A stretch of 64,000 nucleotides of DNA from Alteromonas aestuariivivens (GCF_003367475.1 NZ_QRHA01000010.1:58133-122132); one strand, 5' to 3'. Positions 44,719-56,066 are shown, counted from the stretch's first letter. Notes: a model not told the origin generated them from the letters alone. Numbers and translations are program-made.

Positions 44719-45351
44719 CTAGAGAAAAGAGCGAACGAAAGCCGCCAGTTCCGCATCCTGACAGTGGTCAAAGAAGCAGGTCTGGAAACGCTCGCCACTG
44801 ACTGCGGTTTTGACCAGCTCGGGGTCCAGTGCTTTTAAGCCATCCAGCAAAGGTTTTGTGGTCGCCGCTTTCACGTTATTCAAAATGCCGGCGTTGGTTA
44901 CCTGGGATTCCTTGCGCTCAGGCGGGTAGCCCTGGCCAGTTTCGCCGGTGAACGCTTTTTCGAAAATGTAACGGACGTTCAGTTCAGCACCCCAGCCAAA
45001 ACCTTTTGCAAAGGCCAGGGAAAGAGCGTTGCCGTTATTGATTTGGGCAAACAGGTAAGCATCGGCGGGGTCGATACAGTAACCACAATTTACGCCCGGA
45101 TAGGCGTTCAATGACATCAGTGCGCCCTGACCTGTGCCGCATCCGGCAACAACAAAATCCACAGCTTTGCTGTTCAGCAGCAGCGCAGCCATGATGCCCA
45201 GGTGAATGTAAGTGAGGCGGTGATCGTTGTCATCCTGCATACCGACATTGAATACATCATGACCCAGGCCACCGGCCACGTCGTTAAGTTGTTGCAAAAC
45301 CACGGCATTCTTACTGGCCTGACTGAATTCGTTCATTAATGCAATTTTCAT
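44719..45351 (-). CDS. RpiB/LacA/LacB family sugar-phosphate isomerase
   Basis: Encodes 210 residues from the ATG at 45351 (AAGGGG upstream; the longer frame from 45408 lacks a ribosome-binding site). The N-terminal 145 residues form the RpiB fold with GCGTGQGALMSLNAYPGVNCGY, the active-site Cys and Gly-rich loop, and RLTYIHLGIMAALLL. It is about 60 residues longer than RpiB because of a C-terminal helical extension with two Cys and FFDHCQD. It probably interconverts aldose and ketose phosphates; the substrate cannot be told. Confidence 0.85.
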   Translation of the reverse strand: MKIALMNEFSQASKNAVVLQQLNDVAGGLGHDVFNVGMQDDNDHRLTYIHLGIMAALLLNSKAVDFVVAGCGTGQGALMSLNAYPGVNCGYCIDPADAYLFAQINNGNALSLAFAKGFGWGAELNVRYIFEKAFTGETGQGYPPERKESQVTNAGILNNVKAATTKPLLDGLKALDPELVKTAVSGERFQTCFFDHCQDAELAAFVRSFL

Positions 45352-45495
45352 CTTTTCCCCTTGGTTTAATGGGTTTAAGCACCGACTTGCAGTGCGCAGT
45401 AGGGCCATTATAACGTCATGAGCTGATCAGTTTAAGTCAATTTCGTTCTTAATTGAGCTTTTTGGGTAAAGGCGAAACCCGCACGGGGCCAATCT

Positions 45496-47685
45496 TCATC
45501 GTTTGGCCTGGCGGTTTCGTCCGGGTGCCGGTGCCTTGGCTTTGCCCTTTGACCTGAACCCTTTCGGAGGCAGGCCAGTATGCTTGGTCAGCGCTCTTTC
45601 GCCCCGGCGTGCCTTTTGTGCTTTCTGCCGCTTTTCATCGGCGCTTTCTGGTGGCACAAGATGTTGCGGACCCCGGCCGATCAAATCCTCGCGGCCCATG
45701 TTTTTAAGCGCCGCGCGAATTTGCGCGAAATTTTTCGGGTCGTGGTAGCGAAGCATGGCTTTGTGCAGACGACGGTGTATTTCTCCTTTGGCCGACGGCA
45801 CATGCTCGCTGTCTTTGGTTACCTTTCTGAGCGAATTCACTTCGGTGTGGTACATGGTGGTGGCTGTCGCCATTGGCGAAGGGTAGAAGTTTTGCACCTG
45901 GTCCAGCTTGAACCTGTTTTCCTTGAGCCATATGGCCAGGTTCAGCATGTCCTCGTCTGTGGTACCCGGGTGGGATGCAATAAAGTAAGGTATCAGGTAC
46001 TGTTTTTTACCTGCTTCGGCAGAATATTTGTCGAACAGTTCCTTAAACCGGTAATAGCTGCCCATTCCCGGCTTCATCATTTTGGAAAGCGGCCCCTCTT
46101 CGGTGTGCTCAGGAGCAATCTTCAAATAGCCACCGGTGTGGTGTAAGGCGAGTTCCTTAACGTAATTTGGGTCTTCTACTGCCAGATCGTAACGAACACC
46201 GGACGCAATCAGAACCTTTTTAACCCCCGGCAGGTTTCTGGCCCGACGGTAAAGGTTAATGGTGGGGGTATGGTCGGTATCCATGTGCGCACAAATACTC
46301 GGATACACGCAGGAAGGGCGGCGACAGGTTGCTTCCGCCTTCGGGCTCTTGCAACGCAAACGGTACATATTTGCTGTGGGACCGCCAAGGTCGGAAATCA
46401 CGCCAGTAAAGCCAGGCACAGTGTCTCTTATCTGCTCTATTTCACGGATAATAGAGTCTTCCGAGCGGCTTTGAATAATGCGCCCCTCATGCTCGGTAAT
46501 CGAACAGAAGGTGCAGCCACCGTAACAACCGCGCATGATATTAATGGAAAACCGGATCATTTCGTATGCCGGAATTTTCGCATCGCCATACGCAGGGTGG
46601 GGCACGCGCTGATAAGGAAGGTCGAACACAGCGTCCATCTCTTCTGTTTCCAGCGGCATGGCCGGCGGATTGATCCAGATATGGCGATCACCGTGCCTTT
46701 GCATCAGCGCCCTGGCACATCCAGGGTTGGTTTCCTGATGCAGTATTCTGGAGGTATGGGCATACAGCGATTTATTGTCTTTTACCGTTTCATAGGCAGG
46801 CAACTTTACGTAGACATTTTCCCAGGGCTTGCGCCGTTCTGCGGGCTGCACCACAATGGGTTTGGCGTCAATGCTGCCGTTTTGCGAACTATTGTCGTCG
46901 GCTTTGTCGCAATCCGGTTCAACTTGGTACGGGCTGGGGATAGGATCAATTTTACCCGGACGATCCAACGAAGTGGAATCCACACCCTGCCACTCTTCGA
47001 GAGCCTGGCGGACAATAATGGCTGTACCGCGAACATTCCGTATTTCCTGAATCGGCTCTCCAGCTGCGAGTCGGTGGGTAATTTCCACTAACGGGCGTTC
47101 TGCGTTTCCAAACATCAGCATGTCCGCTTTGGCGTCAAACAGCACTGAGCGGCGAACTTTTTCAGACCAGTAATCGTAATGGGCGATTCGTCTCAGGCTG
47201 GCTTCGATGCCGCCAATGACAATCGGTACATCCTTAAAAGCTTCGCGACAGCGCTGGGAATAGACGGTGACCGCGCGATCAGGCCGTTTGCCGCCTTCGT
47301 TGCCTGGCGTATAGGCATCATCATGACGCAGCTTTTTATCCGCGGTATAGCGATTGATCATGGAGTCCATGTTGCCCGCAGTAACCCCAAAATACAGATT
47401 GGGCTTGCCCAGGCGCATGAAGTCGTCTTTGCTGTGCCAGTTCGGCTGGGCGATGATACCAACGCGAAAGCCGTGGGCTTCCAGTACCCGGCCAATGACG
47501 GCCATACCAAAGCTGGGGTGATCGACATAGGCGTCACCGGTCACAAGAATGACGTCGCAGCTGTCCCAGCCCAATTCATCCATTTCCTCCTTCGACATTG
47601 GGAGAAACGGGGCAGTGCCCAGACAATGGGGCCAGTATTTAGGGTAGGAAAAAAGGCCGCGTTCGGCTTTGATGGAGGCTTGCAT
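45496..47685 (-). CDS. ygiQ: YgiQ family radical SAM protein
   Basis: Encodes 729 residues from the ATG at 47685, where the conserved N-terminus begins ([23 protein letters not shown]); the frame is open up to 47853. It contains [23 protein letters not shown] (B12-binding-like domain) and the radical SAM cluster [16 protein letters not shown] (CxxxCxxC). The C-terminal tail is basic and disordered. YgiQ proteins (UPF0313) are conserved but their reaction is not established. Upstream bases weakly match a ribosome-binding site. Confidence 0.93.
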   Translation of the reverse strand: MQASIKAERGLFSYPKYWPHCLGTAPFLPMSKEEMDELGWDSCDVILVTGDAYVDHPSFGMAVIGRVLEAHGFRVGIIAQPNWHSKDDFMRLGKPNLYFGVTAGNMDSMINRYTADKKLRHDDAYTPGNEGGKRPDRAVTVYSQRCREAFKDVPIVIGGIEASLRRIAHYDYWSEKVRRSVLFDAKADMLMFGNAERPLVEITHRLAAGEPIQEIRNVRGTAIIVRQALEEWQGVDSTSLDRPGKIDPIPSPYQVEPDCDKADDNSSQNGSIDAKPIVVQPAERRKPWENVYVKLPAYETVKDNKSLYAHTSRILHQETNPGCARALMQRHGDRHIWINPPAMPLETEEMDAVFDLPYQRVPHPAYGDAKIPAYEMIRFSINIMRGCYGGCTFCSITEHEGRIIQSRSEDSIIREIEQIRDTVPGFTGVISDLGGPTANMYRLRCKSPKAEATCRRPSCVYPSICAHMDTDHTPTINLYRRARNLPGVKKVLIASGVRYDLAVEDPNYVKELALHHTGGYLKIAPEHTEEGPLSKMMKPGMGSYYRFKELFDKYSAEAGKKQYLIPYFIASHPGTTDEDMLNLAIWLKENRFKLDQVQNFYPSPMATATTMYHTEVNSLRKVTKDSEHVPSAKGEIHRRLHKAMLRYHDPKNFAQIRAALKNMGREDLIGRGPQHLVPPESADEKRQKAQKARRGERALTKHTGLPPKGFRSKGKAKAPAPGRNRQAKR

Positions 47686-47928
47686 AACAATCGGGATCCG
47701 GCGAAAAACAGCGCCGATTATACCACTGGAGGCGGTAAAGAAGCCATGTTTCGCTGCCCGCATTTGCATCGGAGGGTGGGTCTGCTGAATGTTGAAAGGC
47801 CAGCTATTACATATGAGACTCTCGTTTTTATGGGAAAGTACGCAGCCCAACACCCATTAATCCGGCAATGTGCTAGAATTATCAACCGCTTATGTTACAT
47901 CACTGCATAAACCTGTTGAGGCGACCCT

Positions 47929-48390
47929 ATGGCATATTGGTTATTTAAAACAGAGCCCGATACGTTCGGTATCGATGATTTGGCTGCTCGCTCAAATCAG
48001 ACCGAACCCTGGGATGGGGTGCGTAATTACCAGGCGCGCAATTTTCTGCGCGACCAAGTTAAGGCTGATGACAAGGTTTTTATCTACCATTCAAGTTGCA
48101 AGCAGGTGGGTATTGCGGGCGTTGCCCGTGTGGTACGGGAAGGGTATCCGGATGAAACCCAGTTTGACCCTGAAAGCCCGTATTTTGACCCGAAGTCCAG
48201 CCGTGAACAGCCTCGTTGGTATCGGGTGGACGTAAAATTTGAGCAAAAATTTCCTGCTATATTGTCGCTCCAGTCTATCAAAGCCATGCCGCAAATCACC
48301 GAGTTAGGCCTGGTAAAAAAAGGCCATCGGCTTTCCATAATGCCGGTTTCGGAATCTGAGTGGCAGGTATTGCTAAATAAAGCGGTTTAG
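47929..48390 (+). CDS. EVE domain protein
   Basis: Encodes 153 residues, one EVE domain (PUA-like fold). MAYWLFKTEPDTFGIDDL, WDGVRNYQARNFLRD and VFIYHSSCKQVGIAGVARVVREGYPD are characteristic. EVE proteins are proposed readers of modified nucleobases in DNA or RNA. The 3' end overlaps the convergent permease gene by four bases. Function in this organism is inferred only from family. Confidence 0.93.
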   Translation: MAYWLFKTEPDTFGIDDLAARSNQTEPWDGVRNYQARNFLRDQVKADDKVFIYHSSCKQVGIAGVARVVREGYPDETQFDPESPYFDPKSSREQPRWYRVDVKFEQKFPAILSLQSIKAMPQITELGLVKKGHRLSIMPVSESEWQVLLNKAV

Positions 48391-49985
48391 CCATGCTGGG
48401 GAGCGAGTAGCAGAACGCTGGCCGTGCCTGCAACCGTGCCATAGAGCAGCAATACCAGTACAGTGCGTTTAAGAATATAACCTTCCTGCTTCTCCAGCCC
48501 CAAAATTGAATTTACAGCGACAATGTTGTTGATGCAGACCATGTTGCCCATGGCCGCTCCAACGGATTGCATCGCGAGTATGGCAACGAGGCTTAATTCT
48601 AACTGAGCTGAAATGGATTGTTGGATCCCGGCAAAGGTGAGATTGGATATGGTTGCCGAGCCGGAGAAAAAGGTTCCCAACGCTCCCAGAAAGGGCGCAA
48701 AAAATTCCCAGTTAGCACCGGTAAGCCGGGCGAGGTGGTTGCCTATCTGGTTTACTGCTGAAGCGCTATCGCCCAGCATCATTAGTTGAACAAAGACCAG
48801 AGCGCCCAGCAGAGCGAAGAATGGGCCAGCCATCTTTTGTTTGGTGTGAACCAGTGCTTCCTTCGCAGAACCTTGCCTGTGCAACCACAATGTGGCCAGT
48901 GCGATCACCACAAACGGCAGCAGGGAAGGCACATACAAAATACTGTGCTGCCAGCTTTGTGGTGTCTGGAAAATGTGATTCAGGCTAACCACCAGCGAGG
49001 CACTGATTTTCAGCTCACCCAATTGCCCCAAACTGAAGGCCCAGGCAGGTTCATTGCTCAGCAGTAAGGGCTTTATACCCAGCTCCTGAACCCTTGTTGC
49101 AATCAGCATTAACACCGTAGCCCAAAGAGGGAAGGTTGCTTTAAGCACAGTAGCAGGAGTAATCGCTTGTGCGCTTTCGGGATCCTTTGGGGTGTTCTTC
49201 TGCAAGCCAATATTGTGTTTGGCCAAAACTATGCTGCATACCAGACCAATTAATCCCCCCAACAGGGAGGGAAACTCGGTACTGAATTTACTGAGTAACA
49301 GGTACGGGAGCGTACAGGAAAAGGTCGACAACAAAATAAATGTAAGGTTTTGCCAAATCAACTTCCGGCTGCTGACAACCAGAGCCAGGCCCGCAACCAC
49401 CACAAAAGGTGCCGCTATCGTATTTACAAGGGCCGCCTGCCAGGCTATTTCAGCCAGTTCAGCCGGGCTCAGACTGATCACCGAAAGGCCAAACCAGATG
49501 GGGGTGCCTACTGCACCAAAGGTAACAGGTACGGTATTGAATATCAGGCAGGCAATCGCAACCCGAATGGCAGGAAACCCCAAACTGAAAAGTATGGGAG
49601 CGGCAATGGCAGCGGGAGTGCCAAAGCCACTTGCGCCCTCAATTAAAAACGCAAAAGCCCAGCCGATTATCATCAATTGGGCTATCGGGTTGGTGCTGAC
49701 ATGGTTGAGGCCCGTTCGAATTACATTCAGTGCGCCGGATGTCTCCATGCATCTGAACAGAAAGATGGCTCCGGCAATAATGCACACCGGAGTGAGTGCC
49801 AAAAGAAGCCCCTTTACGACGGTCGCGTGTACCAGGTTCGCGTCGTGCTGATACACAATCAGCATGATGAAATAGACCAGCATTGCGATCAACGGCAGGG
49901 CCTTGCTGGCGCTCATGCTGTCGGATTTTCCCATCAGATAAACAAGCAGTACTATGGGGATATAAGCGAAGATAAGTTCTGGCAT
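48387..49985 (-). CDS. L-lactate permease family transporter
   Basis: Inner-membrane carrier of 532 residues with about 13 hydrophobic segments. IEGASGFGTPAAIAAPILFSLGFP and VTFGAVGTPIWFG are signatures of the LctP family, which imports lactate or glycolate with protons. The start at 49985 gives the typical MPELIFAYIPIVLLVYLM N-terminus; it has no ribosome-binding site (the preceding CTCCTTCC is in fact like the anti-Shine-Dalgarno sequence). No lactate dehydrogenase gene adjoins it. Confidence 0.88.
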   Translation of the reverse strand: MPELIFAYIPIVLLVYLMGKSDSMSASKALPLIAMLVYFIMLIVYQHDANLVHATVVKGLLLALTPVCIIAGAIFLFRCMETSGALNVIRTGLNHVSTNPIAQLMIIGWAFAFLIEGASGFGTPAAIAAPILFSLGFPAIRVAIACLIFNTVPVTFGAVGTPIWFGLSVISLSPAELAEIAWQAALVNTIAAPFVVVAGLALVVSSRKLIWQNLTFILLSTFSCTLPYLLLSKFSTEFPSLLGGLIGLVCSIVLAKHNIGLQKNTPKDPESAQAITPATVLKATFPLWATVLMLIATRVQELGIKPLLLSNEPAWAFSLGQLGELKISASLVVSLNHIFQTPQSWQHSILYVPSLLPFVVIALATLWLHRQGSAKEALVHTKQKMAGPFFALLGALVFVQLMMLGDSASAVNQIGNHLARLTGANWEFFAPFLGALGTFFSGSATISNLTFAGIQQSISAQLELSLVAILAMQSVGAAMGNMVCINNIVAVNSILGLEKQEGYILKRTVLVLLLYGTVAGTASVLLLAPQHG

Positions 49986-50676
49986 ACAAGTGCGGAAGGA
50001 GTGGTATTTTTTCTTAAGTATACAGAATGGCGTGCCGCTGTGAAGCAGCACCAGGCAGCCTTTATTCAGGCTGTTTGTTAAGTAGAGATACTGGGATGAG
50101 ATTCGAATGGTGTTAGGCGGGCAACCATCGCTTTCCATGAGTCAGTGAATATTGTTGAGTATTGTCCGGCTGAAGCCAGAATCGATAGGGGCCCGAGTTT
50201 ACAAAAAAATAATACTGGAAGGGGCCGCATCTCACCCTCGCACAGGTTTGGTGATAACCGGTAAGTTTCGAACCCGTAATTCAGGCGTTAATTTTACCGT
50301 TGATGCATTTGGAATGGACTTTGGTGGTACCTTTGGAACTCCGAATACGAGGTTTCTGAGTGTGCATGTATCGAGCGGCCTGTTGTGATCACAATGACCT
50401 GGCCTCCATTGTCTAATATATGAAGCTTGCTGCATACGTATTCAGTTAATTTCAACATAGTCTTGTTTCATTTCTGCTGCTTATATTTAACAAGAAAATA
50501 ACTGTCGCACTTTCAAAACGAATGGAATCAGTGTGCTGAAAACTGGAACATTACTTTTTTCCGGGTTTTTGATGGAATGGACGATTTCGCCAGAATGTGC
50601 TGCTGTACGAATTTAATGAGATCCAATGTGACCCAAAAGGATAGTTCTTTGAGGAACGGCTCTCAGGTAAAAAACA
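49986..50676. other. Long intergenic region before the amylase pair
   Basis: Almost 700 bases. Open frames on both strands (for example 50152-50388) lack ribosome-binding sites and recognisable motifs. It should carry the promoter of the tandem amylases; no operator or terminator is clear. Confidence 0.4.
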
Positions 50677-53265
50677 ATGAAATCAGCATTTAAACACTTG
50701 ATCACCGTCACCTTGCTTGCTTTTTTCTCAACCGCATACGGTGAGGAAGAACCCGGCCCACTGCATGTGGCATCTCCGGTTTGGCAGGATCAGATTATTT
50801 ACTTTTTGATGATTGACCGGTTTAACGACGGTAACCCTGAAAACAATGACCAAGGCGTTGGTGTTTATAAAGCAGGGTCCCGGAGTCAGTACAATGGAGG
50901 TGATCTGCAGGGGGTGAAGGATAAGCTCGACTACATCCAGGCGCTGGGGGCTACTGCGGTTTGGACCACGCCTCAGGTTGCAAACCAGTGGTGGGACCCA
51001 ATTGCCCAGTACTGGGGTTACCATGGTTATTGGGCGCGGGATTTTAAAGCGGTCGATGAACATTATGGAACATTGCAGGACTACCAGGCCTTGGCCAGGG
51101 CTTTACACCGCCGGGGGATGTATCTGGTGCAGGACGTCGTGGTAAATCATACCGGTAACTTCTTTTACTACGACGGCCCCTATGATCCGGTACAGCCAGA
51201 GAAAAATGTAAAGTTTAATGCAGGCTCATTGCCCACCGCAAAACCCACCCAGTTTCCCTTAAACCTCAACAATGTGACGGACCCGCAACAAAAAGCGCTG
51301 AGTATATTTAATTGGACTCCGCAAATTTACGATACTGGCCACCGCATTCAGGAAACCCAGTACCAACTGTCCGGGCTCGACGACATGAACACTCGCAATC
51401 CGTTGGTGCGAGAATTTTTGAAAGACAGCTTTGGTTACTGGATCCAGCAAGCGGGTGTGGATGCGTTCAGAGTTGATACGGCCAAGTACGTTGAAGAAAA
51501 CTTCTATGAAGATTTTATCTACAGCAGCAATGGCATAAAAGCGACGGCCAAACAGACCGGCCGCAATGACTTCCTCATTTTTGGTGAATTTTTCGAAATG
51601 TCGTTGCCGATGGAAGACAGGGCCGAGCAGAAAATTAGCCGGTATTTGGGGGATGACAACAGCCCCAGGGTCGATTCACCGATTGGATTTCCGCTTTATC
51701 AGGAAATCCAAAATCTATTTATTACCGGCAGGCCGACCTCCCACATGACCTATCGGCTAGGTGCAGCTATGCGTTTGTATAAAAACCCATATACAGCGGT
51801 CAATTTTATCGACAATCATGATGTAGAACGTTTCGTGGTAAATGGCACCCTGGATGGATTCAAACAGGCCTATGCCCTGATGATGACGATACCCGGAATA
51901 CCTGCAATTTATCAGGGTGATGAACAGTTGCACAGGTTACAACGCCAGGCAATGTTCGCCGGAGGTTACGGCTCATCAGAAAGTCAGTTCGATGAAAACG
52001 CAGATATGTACCAGTATATTCGTGAATTGGCTTACATGCGCCTGAGTAACAAAGTTCTGACCCGAGGGCGATTGGAGGTGATACAGGATAACCAGTTTGG
52101 ACCTGGGATTTTTGCGTACCGTCGCGATTACGAAGGGGAGTCTGCCTACATCATCTTAAACACCGCGGACGAGACGGCATTGCTGACTAATCTGGAAACC
52201 GGTTATCTCAACAACGACGAATTTAGTGTACTCTTCAGACATAACTATGAGGGTGACCTCAAGTTGAGTCCGGAAGGTCGAATCACCACGCAATTACCCG
52301 CCCGCTCAGTAATTGTATTGAAAGGGAAATCCGTGAGCGTCAGTGGTGGCAATTCAGGCTCGAAAAGTATTTCCATTGATCCGGTACAGGCGTTGTACAG
52401 CAACGTAAACCAGGTTGTGATTACTGGCCGTTCTTCTGCTATCAATACCCGGCTGCTGGCGATTCAGGACGGCAACTTCGCCGGTGCTGTGCCCATTCAA
52501 ACAGATGTAAATGGCCAGTGGCAAGTCAGTATTCCGGCAAACGGGCTAGGCAGCGATCATCACTCATTGCAAGTTTACTGGCCAGAAACCAACCTTGTTT
52601 CAGGCGAGGTTCATTTTGAGGTGAGCTCCAATATTGTGGATGTTCAGGCTGAAAAATCTGACCCTGAAGGTGATGACAAAGGGCCCAACGGAAACTACCA
52701 GCACCCGGGATACCAGCAAGGCGAATGTTACATGGATCTGCTTGGCGCCAAAGCTGAGGCCGGGGGTAATAACCTGCTGCTGACATTGAAAATGTGCGAC
52801 ATTTCAACGGTATGGGCCCCCGCGAATGGCTTCGACCACCTCGCCCTGAACATTCATATGGATTTACCGGACAGGCAGGGCAGCCAATGGCTTCCCAAGC
52901 TAAGCAGTACAATGATTGAGGGTAAAGACTGGGATATAAACCACAGTGCATTTGGCTGGGGTAACTTGGTGTTTACTGCAGAGAACGTTAGTCAAGAACG
53001 GGAAGGTGAGCTACTAACCTATAGCCCGGACATTTCGGTAGATAAAGACAAAAAGCTGATACACATCCGCTATGAAGGTTCCCGGCTGGGGGTTAAAAGC
53101 TGGAAAGGCAGCACTCTGTATATAACAACCTGGGATAAAGACGAGGGCTGGCATTATCGCCAGATTAATTCAGAACCATCCCGCTGGCATTTTGCTTCCA
53201 AAAGCGCCGTTTCCTCCCAGGAACTGCCGAAAATAGCAGACAGTATGGTGCTTAATCTGGAGTAA
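50677..53265 (+). CDS. Exported GH13 alpha-amylase-like enzyme with glucodextranase C-terminal module, copy 1
   Basis: Encodes 862 residues with a signal peptide (FKHLITVTLLAFFSTAYG). The GH13 barrel (about 30-480) shows DVVVNHTG (about 152), GVDAFRVDTAKYVEE with the nucleophile Asp (about 260-274), the acid/base Glu in FGEFFE (about 303) and NFIDNHD (about 377-383). After a beta domain and an Ig-like segment, the last 200 residues (SDPEGDDKGPNGNYQHP and AFGWGNLVFT) match the C-terminal module of glucodextranases (PF09985). It should attack alpha-glucans outside the cytoplasm. The next gene is a paralogue. Confidence 0.88.
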   Translation: MKSAFKHLITVTLLAFFSTAYGEEEPGPLHVASPVWQDQIIYFLMIDRFNDGNPENNDQGVGVYKAGSRSQYNGGDLQGVKDKLDYIQALGATAVWTTPQVANQWWDPIAQYWGYHGYWARDFKAVDEHYGTLQDYQALARALHRRGMYLVQDVVVNHTGNFFYYDGPYDPVQPEKNVKFNAGSLPTAKPTQFPLNLNNVTDPQQKALSIFNWTPQIYDTGHRIQETQYQLSGLDDMNTRNPLVREFLKDSFGYWIQQAGVDAFRVDTAKYVEENFYEDFIYSSNGIKATAKQTGRNDFLIFGEFFEMSLPMEDRAEQKISRYLGDDNSPRVDSPIGFPLYQEIQNLFITGRPTSHMTYRLGAAMRLYKNPYTAVNFIDNHDVERFVVNGTLDGFKQAYALMMTIPGIPAIYQGDEQLHRLQRQAMFAGGYGSSESQFDENADMYQYIRELAYMRLSNKVLTRGRLEVIQDNQFGPGIFAYRRDYEGESAYIILNTADETALLTNLETGYLNNDEFSVLFRHNYEGDLKLSPEGRITTQLPARSVIVLKGKSVSVSGGNSGSKSISIDPVQALYSNVNQVVITGRSSAINTRLLAIQDGNFAGAVPIQTDVNGQWQVSIPANGLGSDHHSLQVYWPETNLVSGEVHFEVSSNIVDVQAEKSDPEGDDKGPNGNYQHPGYQQGECYMDLLGAKAEAGGNNLLLTLKMCDISTVWAPANGFDHLALNIHMDLPDRQGSQWLPKLSSTMIEGKDWDINHSAFGWGNLVFTAENVSQEREGELLTYSPDISVDKDKKLIHIRYEGSRLGVKSWKGSTLYITTWDKDEGWHYRQINSEPSRWHFASKSAVSSQELPKIADSMVLNLE

Positions 53266-53420
53266 ATTGGATATCTTTGGTGCTGCTTGATTTGAACTTA
53301 GTCGGCTTGATTTTCACTCCACCAGAGCGTGAAAGTTAAACAGGTCTGTCGCCCGAATCACACACCTGAACCTAAAACGATAACATGGAAACCTTGCCAT
53401 AGGCCGGAGAAAATACGCCA

Positions 53421-56066
53421 ATGAAACCACGTAAACATGGTCTGTGTCTGTCAATTTTGATATTTTTCGCCGTGGCAGGAAGCAATGGTTGTGGTGTTGT
53501 CAGCGATAATGAAAAAGTCACAAAAGCTGGTGCCTGCTCTGAGTCAACCAACGGATGCGTTGACGGCCGGTTGCTTCACGTCCCGTCACCGGACTGGCGG
53601 GACCAGATTATATACTTCCTGATGATTGACCGTTTCAACGACGGCGATCCTTTACGCAATGATCAAGGCTATGGCCTTTACGACCCGAGTAAAGAAAGCC
53701 ACTACAGTGGTGGTGACCTTCAGGGGGTAATAGACCAACTGGATTATATTCAAAATATTGGTGCGACCACTTTATGGACAACGCCTCCCGTTGCCAATCA
53801 ATGGTGGAATGAAGCGCAGGGTTATGGTGGCTTTCATGGATACTGGCCTATCGACCACAGAAAAATTGATGAACATTTTGGCGATTTGGAGACTTACAAA
53901 AACCTCTCTCACGAGCTGCACAACCGGGGTATGTACTTGATCCACGACGTTGTAATCAACCATACGGGTAACTATTTTGATTACAACAACGAATACGATC
54001 CCAATGACCCCAGTGTAGGGTTTGAATTTGTCAGTAACTCTGTTCCTCCTTCAGCGCCTACCATGCCGCCTCTGCATATGAATAATGCCAACAACCCGGA
54101 GCACGTGAAGGCAGGAATTTATCACTGGACACCATTGATTGTTGATCTCGACGACCCGGTGCAGGAATCGACTTATCAAATGGGGCGGCTGGATGACATT
54201 AACACCTCGAATCCACAGGTGCGTAAAGCGTTTAAAGATGTGTACAATTACTGGATAACAGAAACCGGGGTGGATGCTTATCGAATCGATACGGTGAAAT
54301 ACGTTGAGCATGATTTTTGGAACGATTTCTTTCACGCCGATGACGGCATTCTGCAAACCGCATTGGCAACAGGAAGAGACAATTTCCTCACGTTTGGTGA
54401 AGTGAAAGATGTGTCTAAGCCAATGTCCGATCTTGCCGAGAGAAAGTTACTCAGTTACCTGGGGAGCGAAGCGAAACCCGAATTGTCTTCAGCCATCGGC
54501 TTTCCCCTGCACGAGGAACTCGGTCGCATCTTTGCGGGAGGCCGCCCAACCAGTTGGTTGACCTTCCGTGTCAACGCACATCTCACTGTTTACCCAAATC
54601 CGTATATTGTTCCCAATTTTATTGATAACCACGATACGCCACGGTTTCCCGGTAGTGAGGTGGCAATGAAGCAGGCGCTGGCGCTGATTTTTACCATCCC
54701 CGGAATTCCCGTGATTTATCAGGGGAATGAGCAAAATCATGTAGACTCTCGCCAGGCCATGTTCGCGGGTGGGTATCTGACCGATGCCGACCAGTTTAAT
54801 CAGCAATCCGAACTGTACCAATTCATTCAGGCCTTAGCCCAACTTCGCCAGAGCAACAAGATATTCAGCCGGGGTTCTATGGAGCTATTGCAAGATAACC
54901 CCACAGGAGCCGGCATTTTTGCCTACAAACGTTCATACAATGACGAGCAGGCTTTTGTCATCATGAATACGGCTGAACACGCTACTTTATTGAATCGCAT
55001 GCCCACGGGTTTGCCTTCCGGCCAGGTGTTGGAGCCAATCTTCAGGCACGGTAACAATACCAGTGCGCTGGTGGTTGGGCCGGATGGTTTTCTTATCGCA
55101 GAAGTACCTGCAAGGGGAGTACTGATACTGAAAGCAGCAGGTCAATCCAGCGCACAGGTGAATACCCCACACAGAATTCGTGTTGATCAGGATTACAGTG
55201 CGCAAACACTCAAAGAGAGTGCCATATTAAGCGGCTCTGTCAGCAAACCGAATGGTACATTGGCTTTGGTTATTGACGGTAACCTTGAGAATTCGATCAG
55301 CGTTACTGCCGATGAAAACGGAAACTGGCAAACCCTTCTGCCTGCTGTTGACCTGGGTTTCCGGCAACGGTTCTTTGAAATGTATTCCGCTGAACTCAAT
55401 GTAACCAGTGAACGTCAGCAATACAGTGAAAGCATCGAGCTTGCGAATTGGGATGTACGTTTTAGCGATCCGCTCAACGATGACCATGGGCGCACAGGAA
55501 AGCTATTTCCGCCTACCGAATCTACCTTTGGTAAACAAATGGACATCGAAGCGGTGCAAGCCCGCAGTGCCGGCGACACCCTGCTGTTAGACATTACCAT
55601 GCACGAACTTACTGATATGTGGGTTGCGTCGAATCACTTGGATCACGTTGCCTTCACCATCTTTCTGGATTTTCCGGGTAGTGAAGGGATCACGCCATTG
55701 TCTTTGTTACAGGCGGACGCTCCTGAAAATTTCAAATGGGATTTTTCTCATGTGCTCTACGGCTGGGGGAATTTCCTATTTAGCAGTGACGGCGCCAGTG
55801 CCGAACAGCCAGGACGGAAGCTGGGATCAGCGCCCGATATCAAAGTGGACAAGGGAAAGCGTACCATTACGATTGAATACAGCGCCAGGGCGCTTGGCCA
55901 GAACAAATGGGCGGGATCAAAAATCTACATTACCACCTGGGACAGAGCGGGAGAGGGCGGCATCCGTACCCTATCACCTGAGGGAGCTGCGTGGGAATTT
56001 GGCGGGGGGGAGCCAAACGAGCCTTTGATTCTGGATGAGCTACTGATTGAGCTACCAAACCAATGA
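53421..56066 (+). CDS. Exported GH13 alpha-amylase-like enzyme with glucodextranase C-terminal module, copy 2 (possible lipoprotein)
   Basis: Encodes 881 residues and has the same domain order as copy 1, with DVVINHTG (about 175), GVDAYRIDTVKYVEH (about 283), Glu in FGEVKD (about 322), NFIDNHDTPRF (about 399) and a C-terminal SDPLNDDHGRTGKLFPP module. The N-terminus (LCLSILIFFAVAGSNGCGVV) has a Cys at the end of a short signal with an atypical lipobox (SNGC), so it may be lipid-anchored while copy 1 is free. The 155-base gap suggests a shared transcript. The catalytic residues look intact in both copies. Confidence 0.87.
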   Translation: MKPRKHGLCLSILIFFAVAGSNGCGVVSDNEKVTKAGACSESTNGCVDGRLLHVPSPDWRDQIIYFLMIDRFNDGDPLRNDQGYGLYDPSKESHYSGGDLQGVIDQLDYIQNIGATTLWTTPPVANQWWNEAQGYGGFHGYWPIDHRKIDEHFGDLETYKNLSHELHNRGMYLIHDVVINHTGNYFDYNNEYDPNDPSVGFEFVSNSVPPSAPTMPPLHMNNANNPEHVKAGIYHWTPLIVDLDDPVQESTYQMGRLDDINTSNPQVRKAFKDVYNYWITETGVDAYRIDTVKYVEHDFWNDFFHADDGILQTALATGRDNFLTFGEVKDVSKPMSDLAERKLLSYLGSEAKPELSSAIGFPLHEELGRIFAGGRPTSWLTFRVNAHLTVYPNPYIVPNFIDNHDTPRFPGSEVAMKQALALIFTIPGIPVIYQGNEQNHVDSRQAMFAGGYLTDADQFNQQSELYQFIQALAQLRQSNKIFSRGSMELLQDNPTGAGIFAYKRSYNDEQAFVIMNTAEHATLLNRMPTGLPSGQVLEPIFRHGNNTSALVVGPDGFLIAEVPARGVLILKAAGQSSAQVNTPHRIRVDQDYSAQTLKESAILSGSVSKPNGTLALVIDGNLENSISVTADENGNWQTLLPAVDLGFRQRFFEMYSAELNVTSERQQYSESIELANWDVRFSDPLNDDHGRTGKLFPPTESTFGKQMDIEAVQARSAGDTLLLDITMHELTDMWVASNHLDHVAFTIFLDFPGSEGITPLSLLQADAPENFKWDFSHVLYGWGNFLFSSDGASAEQPGRKLGSAPDIKVDKGKRTITIEYSARALGQNKWAGSKIYITTWDRAGEGGIRTLSPEGAAWEFGGGEPNEPLILDELLIELPNQ

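Noticed and set aside
50152..50435. Short frames on both strands upstream of the amylases
   Set aside because: They overlap each other, lack ribosome-binding sites and show no recognisable sequence.
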